From Tubiluchus corallicola (taxonomy: Eukaryota; Priapulida; Priapulimorpha; Priapulimorphida; Tubiluchidae): a stretch of 64,000 nt of DNA. The translations under genes and the position numbers were made by a program. A model generated the notes under the pieces. The model made no database searches. It was not told the origin of the DNA and was given only the letters and a program-made list of their open reading frames with translations. The stretch covers positions 128,553-192,552 of the forward strand of contig JAQGDQ010000432.1 of assembly GCA_030141605.1 (NCBI GenBank). The letters are read 5' to 3'. Shown piece after piece: positions 30,660 to 43,200 of this stretch (within the stretch, counting starts at the first letter, position 1; each line of letters starts with the position of its first letter).

Positions 30660-30966
30660 GCCATCACAGGAAATTCTTGTTCAGTGACGACGCTGCGCCG
30701 TGCTGCAGCAGCAGCTGAGAGCCATAATCTATAATCTACAGGTAGCAGCGCAGTAGTACAGGTGGGCTAGCCTACAGGATGTAATTTTATAACAGGATTG
30801 ATTCTGAGATTCCAAGTTTTTCTAATTTCCTGGATGCAGTAGCGTGCGTGCCGTGTTGTTGTAAACAGCTTTTTGTGCTCCAGTGGGAAGTCATATTGAA
30901 CCACTGCTTCGAGTTTGCTCGGGTGTATTAGCTGTACGGTGTTGAAGAGACGTTATTTTAGTGCAG
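30660..30966 (+). promoter_or_regulatory. Possible promoter and 5' UTR exon of the zinc-finger gene
   Basis: A GC-richer part (GACGACGCTGCGCCGTGCTG and a CAG repeat) is followed by sequence ending in TTTTAGTGCAG with GTAACA directly after, a usable splice donor at 30966/30967. The next supported exon of the zinc-finger gene begins at 32151 with only four bases before its ATG. An upstream non-coding exon is therefore needed, and this is the nearest candidate. No transcript data support it. Confidence 0.35.
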
Positions 30967-32150
30967 GTAACAACGCTTACCGTTACAAGTACATACCTCT
31001 AGTGTAAATTCTACACGATGTGATAATATCATCCCGGTATTAGTGTGGCTGAACAGTTGAACTGTATATCTTAGTATCTGGCGGAGTTATTAATTAGTCT
31101 ATGAAATCAACAGATGCTGTGATACGACTGAACTCTGTAAGCATGTAAATGTTTTTTCATTTCATGATGGTTGATGCATTTAGAGTGCCGATTATTAAGC
31201 TAATGTTGTTTGTTTGTTTATTTATTGTTTGTTGTCTTAAAGTAAACATTAGGGTGCGGCGCATGCGTGTTGTTGTTAAGCTGCTTGATTCCTTGACATG
31301 TTGCGTTACAAAGCGCAGCTGACGGTAAAGACTGAGGAGCGTTTCTTTACTATTTTTTACTTGTTAGTCACAAATTATATGCATTTGTACACAAGTAAAA
31401 AGTAGGCAAAAAATTATGAAGTCATGATTAATACGAAGGTTAAGCCTACGAATGGATGACAGGAAGGAACTAAATCCTCAAACAAGTCACAGCCTGTCAT
31501 CCAGCCAGATGTAGGTACATACTACATAATATTAAAATAAAAATTAAAATATCTTAAAAATTACGTATGTTTAAAGAAATTTACACGAATTTTTCTAAAG
31601 ATAATCACAAATAAAATAAGTGACAAATAAAAGACAAGCTGCAAATAAAATTAAATGCTAAAAGTAGAAAAACTGTGGTTTACGAGGCCTAAGATTACAA
31701 AGCGTGTCCTTTGAACTATAAAATGACGAAAGTTTTAATTCAGTTTTGTATGTAGATAATAGAAATAGTTGTGCAGGTGAGCCTGGTCCGAAAAATAAAC
31801 ACACGTGTAACATGAATATGTCATACACACAAACAACACACTGTCAGTTCTACTGGTGAAAGCAGTTTAATAGTGCTAGTCGTTGTAAGTAGCCTAGGTA
31901 TTGAAGCTTAATGGCTCCTTTGTACCTGTGATCTTATTATTATACAGTCACATTGATGCTGATGGGAAATGTCACCTGTTTATTCATAATAATAAATGGG
32001 TAAGGAGGTTGTGTAGGCTGTTCGTTTAGCTTGTGAATAATATGACCTTTCTCATGTAATAATATGATGTTTTCTGTGCTGTCCAAACCTGTCTTTGAGT
32101 TCAGTCACTTGAGTGTGTCTTTATTTACTGTTATTCTTCGTTATTTTCAG
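30967..32150. other. Probable 5' intron of the zinc-finger gene
   Basis: AT-rich, no coding region seen. It ends in a good acceptor (TTATTTTCAG at 32141-32150) before the exon with the start codon. Confidence 0.4.
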
Positions 32151-32154
32151 CACG

Positions 32155-35100
32155 ATGACCGGGGTGGATGATGGTGGTGACTCCAACGCAGCCACTGACA
32201 TCAAGAGCCCGAATGACGATGACGCCAGTACCGATCCGGAGCTCAAGTGCGACGAGTGCAACTTCGTAGCTGAAGACGAGGACTCCTTGTTGGCTCACCG
32301 GACCATCCATGATATTATAGACTCAGAGGTACCATAAAGACCCCATCTTTAGCTTTGTTGCTAGTTCATACAGCTGCATATCATAGTATTAATAACTGTA
32401 TATGTAGTTAAAAGGTCAGCATTATAATAAAATTGAAGGATTGTATTCAATTAGTTGTACATATAAGTTGCATATATTTGAGCCTTGGATATTCAGGGAC
32501 ACCATGATTATTTTATAGCCCATTGTACCAGCAGTAAAAATACAATGTCGTATCTTCCTCAAAATATGCATGTAGATAAGTTGCCATTAAAAATGAATCT
32601 GTGTTTGTGTGTTGACAAAGGCATTTAACCCTTTCAGTCCCTAAATAAAAAAAACTTTTTTTGGCTTGGTACTTTTGTTCAGTAGGTCCATCTTGTTTAC
32701 ACATAATAATCATTTTTTCTACCTGTGCCCGCGTGCTAAATGTAGCCTGTATCCCACGGGATACATTGGGATTCAATGGAAGCATAAAATGTCCTTCATT
32801 TTGCAACTGCTGATAATTTTTTGAAGTATTTAAGACATTTAGTATGTGTGCTATGCTGATCTGTACAAAGTCATCTCTAAAGTACTGCACCTTGCGCAGT
32901 TTTTTATGCTATGTAGATTTTCTAGTTTGCCATTTTATCACCATTTTTTGTCTATTGTTATTGGCTTAAATCAAAATAACTATTAACAGATCAAATAAAT
33001 GTCAGTTTTAAAATTTTATTAATTTTAAAGGCAGAAAACATTCTCGTATCCCATGGGATACAACGGGTATGAAAGGGTTAATAACAAAGTCTTTACGAAT
33101 TACCAAGGTAGGAGTTTTTGATTTTTGGGTTCTGACCAACAGGATAGGCAATATGGAAGACGGGCTATTGTTACCCTAATTTCCACTGTGTCAATCTCTC
33201 CAGTAACTACTGTGTAACGTAATTACCTGAGCAATTAGATGATGTCAATAATAAATCCACATACTTCATAAGGAAGCAGCAGTTGTTATTTTTGGTGACA
33301 ATATCCACTTGAGCTATTAGACCAGCCTAGCAGAGCTGGCTTGAATTATCCTCCTTGTACTACACAATCAGTCACAGAACAACTTACCTGACTAAAGTAA
33401 GTTTAAGGTTAAGGCCTATATTTTGCATCACTTTAAAGGACCAGCAAATAGTTTATCGTATATAATTTATCTGAGATACGTATAATTTATCTGAGCAGCA
33501 TCCCGAGATTTTATAGAAAAGACAGATTAGAATTCTTCATTTCTTATTTGAGTGCTGGTATTATTATTTTTTATAAACTTGTTATTTCTTTGGCTCAACA
33601 AATTGCTCCAGTGTTCTTTACAGAAATACTTTGCGTATAAGTGTGTGAAAATGTCAGCTAATGGCCTTCTTATGCAGAGTGATTTTCCTTTGAAAAGTGG
33701 CAGGAATAATATTTTGAATTTTCCAATGACTAGACACATCATTGTACCATGACATTATTTACAGTATGACTTTATTATTAGGCTTTAGTGACTTACGGGA
33801 TGTCAAACTTGCTGTCACTCTCCCTGGAAGAGTTCACTTTCTTCCCACGTGAAACTCAGATTAACACTTTACTTCACCGAGACATTGTTTATTAAATCTT
33901 TGTCAGTCTTTCTGGTTCGTTTGTTTACTGTTGAACTTCTGCTCTTTTTAAAATTGGCAGTTGAACGCTTGTCGTTTTGCAGCATTTAAACTTGTACGGA
34001 GTTTATCCTCGTGTTGGTTTTTGTTGACCCATCAACTCACGTCAGAGCGTCGTGCTTGGTTAAATGCCTGCTCTCAAATCCAGTTCAGCCTGCCTGTGCA
34101 ACCTGGTACATGCGGGTACAATATCCCCAAATTGCGCCTCGACTTCCCCCCCATTCAGGACAGGGTGATTACCCAAGATGGCTGTTGAATTCAACTCACC
34201 GCAAGAGTTTGTTTTCATTGGTATGAGTCATTTGTACGAGCGTTTACGTTCAAGCTCACATTAAAGTATCTATAACCCACTTCCTGTTTTAATCCACGTC
34301 CTCCCTGCTATGTTCTTCTTTTCTTTTGCCTCAACCTACTTCCACTCAGGAGGCGCGATTCAGCTTTTTCGGGTCATGTGTAGTTCTTTGTGGGGCGGCT
34401 GTAGGTTCAGTTTTCTTTTATGAGGGCGCGATGGTCGCACATCGAAGAATTGTCGTTCGTATTCGAAATACGGGAAAGAATTTATCAGAAAGTTGCACTC
34501 TTTACGTCAAAATGAAAGTAATGTTGTATGAAGTTTTTTTAAACGTGAATTGATTGGTTAAATGTTCAATTATAAAACACCTTCAAGATAAATAAGTTTT
34601 ATAACCCTCATATCTTATACAGCCGTAGCTAAAATTACATAACACTTGTAAACAAACAGTGTAGCAACTGGCTAAGTGGATCTTTTATTTCTGTTTTTGT
34701 TTGTTTGTTTGTTGTTCATGTGCACTTTCTTTTTGTTTTTTACGGGACGGTGTGTGTATTTATACTTATATTATATACTTTATACAGTTATATACTTTAT
34801 ATTAAAAATATTATATACTTTATACACTTATGTAGTTTATATTAAAAGAGGAATCTATTACTTATTCAAAGGTAAATGGCAATAAAAAGTCAGATTTTGT
34901 TTTTAATCTCTTTCGTTTCTTCTGCATTTTTTTACCGTCTGCTTTTTCCATGATTTCTGGATCCGCCACCGTGCCTTTCTTTAGTTTAAAGTAGGGCATC
35001 TCTACGTTACACCTGGCATTATTGTTTCCCTTCTGCCGAAATTACTGTAATAAAGTCAACTTGCGAGCTATGAAATATTTGATAGACGTATGAGGGTTAT

Positions 35101-38100
35101 AATAATAATAACAATATCTGTCCCCCTGCTCACTGGGCTGGTCAACTTAATTGGACAAAAACACTGTTATTAATGCGTTATGTTCCGCTATGCTGGAGTG
35201 GCATTGTGATTGATATTTCCAGAAAACAGTCCATATTACCTGAGACTTGAAATCAAGTTTTCTACGGAGCGTACCTGTAAGGTGTGTGACGTACAGTTTG
35301 AGCGTGTGGAATTCCTCATGGGTTATTGAACCCGCTAGCCTGAGCCAGGGAGTCGTGTACATTCATCATTCACGCTAATAATCCCTCGGGACACTTCCTG
35401 GATTATAGGCGGGATCTTTTCGACGTGTACAATAGGGGTCTATTATTTAGCTGATTGTAATGTCGAGTATTAAAACAGGGTTTACCAGTTCACAGCCGTC
35501 ATTTCGTTAGTAAATGCCGTTATTATTTAAACGGTTACGGTCAGTGTAGTTTGGCGGACACGCGATAAATCCTTCCCTGTAACTTGTTTTTCAAAAATGT
35601 TCTAACGTACAGTAAAATCACCAAAGATTTACTAACGATAAATCACTCGTATTTGTTTGTTTGTTTGTTTTCAGAATAGTGAATATTTCTCTAATGTTTC
35701 TGATATACATTCCTACTCCACAAGAGCTGCTTCTAATGAACAGTATTTTGTGGAGAGATTTTTTTACCCGACATGCTTTCAATAGCTTAAAATCACGAGG
35801 AGTTAAATTATGGAACTCGTTGCCAAAAGATACCTTTGAAGGTAGCTTATTTTCTGCTTCCAAAAAATACACAAAATTCTTACTAAATGAATATATCTGT
35901 AGTTCATAACTTGTAAGACTAATAAGCAAGCTAGCAAGTTTTTTTCTCGTCATCTCCTAAGTAATTGTTGCTCTTTCTTATACTTACTTTTTCTCTTAAA
36001 TTTTTCTATATTACACTTTTTTTGATACTTATTTTATCTCTCCATACTCTCAGTTTTTTTAACTTTACTCACTAACCTTGGTCAAATTCCCCTGTCAATA
36101 AGACCCCTATTTGAAAATATATATAATAATCATAATTACTGATTAATTGTATTGTTTTGTTTAGATTTAGGTATCATCTAACTTTATTATTTTTTGTTTT
36201 CACTTATACTGTTTTCATTTATACTTTGTTTTCATTTATACTGTTTTTTATTATTATTTTTTCTTATTTGTTTTTGTTTTTGTTATCTGCAGCCTCACCA
36301 TTTATTTTTAATATACTAATTTAATTATAAGATAGGGCAGGAAACTAGATAACCCTATGGTCCTTCCCTGCCCTGCTCCACGATTATAATTACGTAATAT
36401 TTAAAAAACTCGTTATGTCAAACAAATTGGAGAAAATAAATGTTCTATGTATGTCAGATGCCGAGTTAGTTGACTCTGTCAGTGTATTAAAATTTTACAG
36501 TTTTGACTCAGAGCTGATTTTTCAGCCCTGCATTGCAGTTTTATGCTTCGTGACTAGAAAGGGTAGGAATGACTACCTTCAATGTTACACCAGTCGTGAC
36601 TCAAAACGATTTCCCACTTAAGGCAGCGTGTTTTATCTAGGGACTGGGCGATCTCATTGAGCGCTTGGAACTTAAGCTTTTTAAAATGTATTACTTGTAT
36701 TAATTTGTGATGTACAAAAAACAGTTTGAGTTGCTTGAAGGTGAGTTGCTGGAAAACAGACAGCGATTACACTGCCTGAGAATTGGGCTGAGTTATTGTA
36801 GCCGCTTTTAGTTTTACCTGATTTCCAATTAAGATTGTTCCTATGCTTTCTGCTGGAAACTTCCCACGCTAGTCCAAGTACATTGACCGCGCCCGACCAT
36901 TGTCCAGCATAAAATAAGTCTGGATAAGTGGTCATTCTTGCATGTGTGTGGTTCCCTTAAACTCTTAGCTACAGTTAATAAGCTAGCCACTGTCATTGAA
37001 TGATTTTATTAGCTTTGCACAGAATGCATTTACTACAGGTTTGGCGAGATTAGAGTGATTAGACAGAGTATTATTGCTTGTTGTTGATTACCGTCTCAAA
37101 GGCCCAAATTTCTCCAGTCACGTGATGTGTATTGGTTTTATAGTGTTCAAACCTTTTCTTTGGGCCATTTTTGTAAATATTCCTTGTTTTAACTAACTGA
37201 TATTTTTGTGAGCGTGACTTCCGTTAATATGATAAGGCTTTAAGGTCGAAAATAAGTGTGAAACGAGCCTAACATTTTGTTCAGGCACTGATTCGTCTGA
37301 GCAAGGCGTTTTCAAAATGCGTGTGATAGTATTTTATACGTTATGGTATGGTAAGTCGCACGGAAAAAAGTCATGGAAAAGAAGTCACAGTTTTGACCGG
37401 GAAAACGGCACAGGAAGAAAGGTTACAATTAATTTTTGTTAGGGTTAGGGTTGAGTATTTTCTTTTTTCCTGTGCCTTTTTTTAGGATTTGGTTTATTTC
37501 TTTTCTGCCTTTTTTCCTGTGTCTTTTTACCTGTGGCTTTTTTCCTGTGTCTTTTTACCTGTGGCTTTTTTTCCTGTGACTTTTGACCTGTGACATTTGA
37601 CCTATGACTTTTTACCTGTCACTTTTTTCCTGCGACTTTTGACCTGTGACATTTGACCTATGACTTTTTACCTGTCACTTTTTTCCTGTGACTTTTGACC
37701 TGTGACATTTGACCTATGACTTTTTACCTGTCACTTTTTTCCTGTGACTTTTGACCTGTGACATTTGACCTATGACTTTTTACCTGTCACTTTTTTCCTG
37801 CGACTTTTTACCTGTCTTTTTACCTGTGACTTTTTCCTGTGTCTTTTTACCTGCGACTTTTCACCTGTCACTTTTGACCTATAACTTTTTATCTGTGTCT
37901 TACCTGTGTCTTTTTAAATGCGACGTTTTACCAGTGACTTTTGACCTATGACTTTTTACCAATGTCTTTATACCTGCGACTTTTTACCTGTGACTTTTCT
38001 CCTGTGACTTTTGACCTGTGACTTTTTACCTGTGTTTTTTTACCTGTGACTTTTTCCTCTGACTTTTACTTTTACCTGTGACTTTTTCCTGTGACTTTTA

Positions 38101-40172
38101 CCTGTGACTTTTTTGCTGTGACTTTTGACCTGTAACTTTTAACCTGTGTCTTTTCACCTGTGACTTTTTCCTGTGACTTTTACCTGTGACTTTTTTCCTG
38201 TGTCTTTTGACCTATGACGTTTTGCCTGTGACTTTTTTACTGCCACTTTTCATCTGTGACTTCTTACCTGGATTCGGTTTTAATTACCATATCAGCTTCA
38301 ATGAAATCTATAATAAAATGCTTCTAAGCATCAAACTTATGTAATTATCTCTTCTAAGTATCAAACTTATGTAATTAACAGGCACTTTTATCTATATTAT
38401 GAAAGTAACAGGCACTTTTATCTATATTATGAAAGTAACAGGCACTTTTATCAGTTTAGTAATAAATAATTATCTAAGTGATGGCAAAACATAGCTCGAA
38501 ACGTTTGCAACATACCTACCCTGCAGAGGAATATGGACAAATGGAACTTCACATATTCCTACCACAATCTACACTCCTCCGAAAACTTCGTAATAAAAAA
38601 CGGTTTTTTGATGCGTCATTATAAATACAGTGAAATCTAATACGACATTGACATTGTTGCGCTGAGTTATTTATATTAATATACGCACAAGGTTTTGCAG
38701 TCTAGAAGGCTAAAACTGGCTGGCTAATGGCTATAATTCTTCCCTAGGCTACGTTTAACGACGCATTTCATTACTTGACTGGTAGAAGAGTTTTAAGGAA
38801 ATTGTTGCCGAGTGGGATATTAAAGTTAGAATAGCAGTTGACGAAATGGTCGTTTAATCACCCGCGAACTTTGTGTTGTTAACGCATTGCAAAGAAGATA
38901 CCAGTATTAAATATCCCGAGGCTTGATGGCATAAAACGTACCTCCTCGGAATTTACTTCCTATTCGCCACCCCTCTTTGCCCTTTTTAGAAAGAGAGAGA
39001 CCCGTGAAGACAAATGTATAGTTGCTGGTCAATGTCCGCCAATGCAAGGAAAAGCGGCATTATGGGGCTGTGTGCAGGGAATCGTATAGAAAAGCATGAA
39101 ATAAAATTGTTTGAACTTATCCCGTCTGAAACAGCACTTCTAATGTTTGTTGTCCTTTCTGGCAAGATGGATGAAGTTGAGCTAGGCTCCTAAGTGGTCT
39201 ACTTGGCACAATAACTTTGTTTTCTGGTGCTTATAAGAATGAGGTTCTTGAGTGTTAAGATAATTGTTTTAAAGAAAACAAAAAAAATGAAGAAAGTTGT
39301 GAGAGAGGGACGTGGAATGTTGGGAAGCTAGAAAATGGACAGAAGGTAAAAGAGGCATTACATAGATAGAAAAAAGAGGCTTTACGTAGATAGAAAAAGG
39401 AGGCATTACGTAGATAGAAAAAGGAGGCATTACATAGATAGAAAAAAGAGGCATTACATAGATAGAAAAAAGAGGCAATACATAGATAGAAAAAAGAGGC
39501 ATTACGTAGATAGAAAAAAGAGGGATTATATAGATAGAAAAAAGAGGCATTATATAAGCTAGTAGGGATGTGAGCGAAATATGAGCGTGCCAATGGAAGA
39601 AAAAGAGACAGGTTTGATGAAAAGGAAAGATGGTGGGTACTGGGTAGTTAAACCTAAAAAGAGAGGGAGAGGAAGAATGGGTGGGAATAATAGTTTGCGG
39701 GTTAACGCCCTCTCGCATTGTGTTGAACGTTTTTGAGGAAGAGGAGCACCTGAGTTTACTTCCTTTGAACGAACCCACTGCATCTTTTGTGTGCAAAGAT
39801 TTTAATGCTTTCCATTCAGGCAGTGATTAAATATATTAGCCAGATGTAAATAGATGGGTTTTGATAGCACGTTTAGGATAGGAATGCATGACTGGTTGTT
39901 GTGAGGTTCATGACTAGAGGATGCGAGGTTGTTAACTGACCTTTCACCAGCGTTTTCCTTGCTTGCAAAGCTCTACGTGTGAAGTGCAAACAAATATTAA
40001 TAACCAAGGAGATTATGTTTAATTAGTATACGGCTAGTGTAAATAATAACAATCTTTCGCTGGAACTTTTGCGTCAAGCTTATACCGTGTATTATTAATT
40101 CATTTTTCGTAATCAGTTCAGTGTCGTATAGATTCTTCTGACTATCGTTTTAGTTTATAAAACAATTGCAAA

Positions 40173-40226
<54 letters not shown>

Positions 40227-43200
40227 AGTTGTTGTTACACAGTTAGAATTTGGGTTGGAATATAGAACAGTTTCCAAAAATTCAAGTTTCGTTTAGTTTA
40301 AAAGAGTGTCAGAAGTTTGTTTTCAAATAAAAGCATTATGTCGTTTTAAAAATGTTTTATTGATACTTAGTTGGTTAGTTAGTTAGTTAATTAGTTCGCG
40401 AATGAGTGGGTGAGTGAGTGAGTGAGTGAGTCAGTCAGTCAGTTAGTTAGTCAATTTGTTTTTTATTTTGGTAGTTTCTCTATTATATATCAGCATAGAG
40501 TGGAAAAAATCATTTGACTATTTTAAATATAAAGCGCAAGGAAAGTTTAAAATACGTGTTCTTCAATAATGTGCAAATTCGGCCAGTAGGAGGCAGCACA
40601 AGTTTGCGTGTTTTCATACTGTGTTGATGGATAGACCAGGAGAGTGATCTAAATATCCAATATCCGTTTAAATTACTTACTGGTTGAGTGCAGCTGAGAG
40701 AAATAAAAATCACGTGCAGTTATTGTTTCATACGCCTGCTCACACGTCCCCGTTAATTATACATGCAAGTTGAAAATTAGCATTTGTTACATCGTGTCGA
40801 CGACTAATAGTAGTTCATTTCCATTCTAATGACTGCGTTTCATTCTGGCCTGTCATTGGACGGGTTCAACTATGGTGATAGCTAGAGGGTGCATTTCAAA
40901 TGAACTCTGTCCCTTTACCTGTGTGGGGTGGATCTATGCCCGATCAACCACAACCTTGATTAAGCAATCAGCAGTTGCAAGTGTGCTTCCACCACCAGTT
41001 TTCTGGATTCTAAAAAACTATTCTTGTTAGTTCATACTGCGTCATTTGCTTAGATGTGTTTTGTTGCAGTAACCATGGTTTAAGCTGGCACCCTTAGCTT
41101 AGCCTGCCTGCAAGTGGTTTGTTCCTAGTGCTGTGTATCATCACGTCCTGTCTCTTGATACAGCAAGTCAACCAAGGAAGGCTGTTAACTCTAGGAAGAC
41201 TTTGACCCCCGCCTTCCATTTGCTAGTCTTAGTTTTGCCTGGTGTATTTGCCTAGCACAAAAAGTGCAGATTTTTCAAAATGATAACAGCAACCCAGTCG
41301 CCAGCCATTTTAACCTGTTGTTTTGCCTCTCCTTGATCTTTATTTAACAACTTGATTTGATTTGAAATAATGCAGTTTCATTGTCTTTCATTAGAACGCT
41401 TATTGTGAAAAAGGTGAGCTGTGTCTGCTTGGAACCGATTGTTTGATTCGAATCTTTTCAAATTACTTTATCCTGTGTAATTCATTTAAGTGTGAAACCA
41501 GGTCGCTGAAGTTAATTAGTGTTGTAGCAAAATTGGTATGATTTAAAAGCATAATATTGAAGTTGATTGTAACGTTTTCTAAATAATTGAGTTATTAATG
41601 TCCTGCATTTTCAATTTTAAATTTAATAGTTTTTTAAAAGTGTTTCATCCTTTGGGTTTAGTTTGCTTTCCTGGTTTCCCAATTAGGTTTTACTGCTGAA
41701 TTTGTTATATTTGCCTTTTTTCATGAAAAAGGTTATAGTGAAATGGTATAATGTATTTACTTTTACAAGTTTGCTGCTTTAGTTTTATATAAATAAATAA
41801 ATATATATATATATAGCAAGCAATTGAGAATTTTGAAATTTTTAGAATCACTACCACCAAACGTTTTTTCCTGCAATTTTAATGTAACTGAGAATTGCAT
41901 TCAAAATTTTTATTGGATGTAATTAAGTAGAACATCCACCCACATTTTTGGCTGTTTTTAAAACGTGAACTTCACTGTTATGTTTTTTCAGGATTGTGCG
42001 AAATATGTGAATAACTCTCTAGTTGAGGGCGAAGACATTGGATACTCGAACGACAGTTTTCATAGCAACGAAGAGCAGGTACTGAGTTTTACACCGCAAT
42101 CATGTTGTGAGTAACTATTGCTATTGGCACCGTAAAGAATTGCTAAGTTGGTTAGGTTGTGAAGTAAAAGTCTAGGGATCTCAAGTTCGATACTCGTGTT
42201 GGTTGTTCCGATTTGGTGTCCTTCAGAAGTGTGGCTAGTTGACTAGCATTGCTTCCACCGTGCCTTGGCGGTTAACGAGGAAGAAGGATTAGGAGATAGT
42301 GACATGTGTCTTTCAAATGTTAATACTGAATTATGTGGATGCAGAGAGTTTGGTCAATAATGTATTAACGTGATAAACAAATAACATAAGAATTCTAGTA
42401 TCACTACCAATTTCGTCTTTTGATTACTGAAATATCAGTAACTGCAGTTGATCAGTCTTGCAGTGCTCGTAAAAATTCTGCTTGTCTGCAGTTATGAAAT
42501 GTGCATGATTCTTGCAAACATCACAGAGCACTCATGATATGCTTCTTTTGATTGTTGGATGTAGTCAGGTCTCTGTAGCACATTGTAAAGCTTCCACCTT
42601 GAGATCACTTCAACCAAGCTGCACTTTTATTTTTTCAAAATGTTCAGCAAGCATAGTGACACTACACATTGTCAGCTACGACGTGAGACAAAGTAACTTT
42701 GGTTAGCCCAGTATCTGCTCCCGGGGTGAACATTTCTGTTGCAGAAATAAAGAGTTGGTCTTATGCCACCTGATGCGAACACTGCCAAACAGACTTGGCT
42801 TTTGAGAACACTAACTTGTGCAGAGAAAAAAACCTAGGTGTAAAATGTTATCTATGCTTATTTGTTTATTTGTTTGTGTTTACTCTTCAGGTTGTGAGCA
42901 AGATGAATGGCATCATGTCACTTCCTATGATCGGAGACGCTAACATTCAGGCTCCCCGGCCTGACTTGCAGTGCTCGCTGTGCGAATATGTGGCTTTCAC
43001 TGATGCAAACCTTTCATCGCACATGAAAACGCATCAGACAAGAAAGTCCTACACGTGTGACGTCTGCGGAATGAGGTGACTGCATGACATTGCTTGTGTT
43101 GCTACCAAAACTTTTATACCCTCTGCATTGTAACATATCCTGGTTTTATGCACTGTGTTATGTGCTGTGTAGCTTGGTCTAAGTAAGAAGTTGCTCAAAA

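Larger units (their letters stand above)
32329..41991 (+). other. First coding intron of the zinc-finger gene (9.7 kb)
   Basis: The intron begins GTACCA after GAG and ends TTTTTTCAG. It holds the second composite element, a LINE copy, the ACCTGTGACTTTT minisatellite, a 24-bp minisatellite and GTT and GAGT microsatellites. The stretches 33711-35650, 36450-37430, 38280-39340 and 40445-41990 show nothing recognisable, apart from a degenerate three-copy repeat at about 38335-38460. No nested gene is supported. Large first introns in developmental regulators often carry enhancers, but none can be named here. Confidence 0.75.

Noticed and set aside
37430-38275. CRISPR-like array of regular repeats
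   Set aside because: The units are degenerate and directly adjoining with no unique spacers, and the genome is clearly eukaryotic.
39255-39796. Two overlapping minus-strand frames with repeated FFYLCNAS or LFSIYVMP
   Set aside because: They come from the 24-bp minisatellite. No signal peptide, membrane pattern or known family supports a gene.
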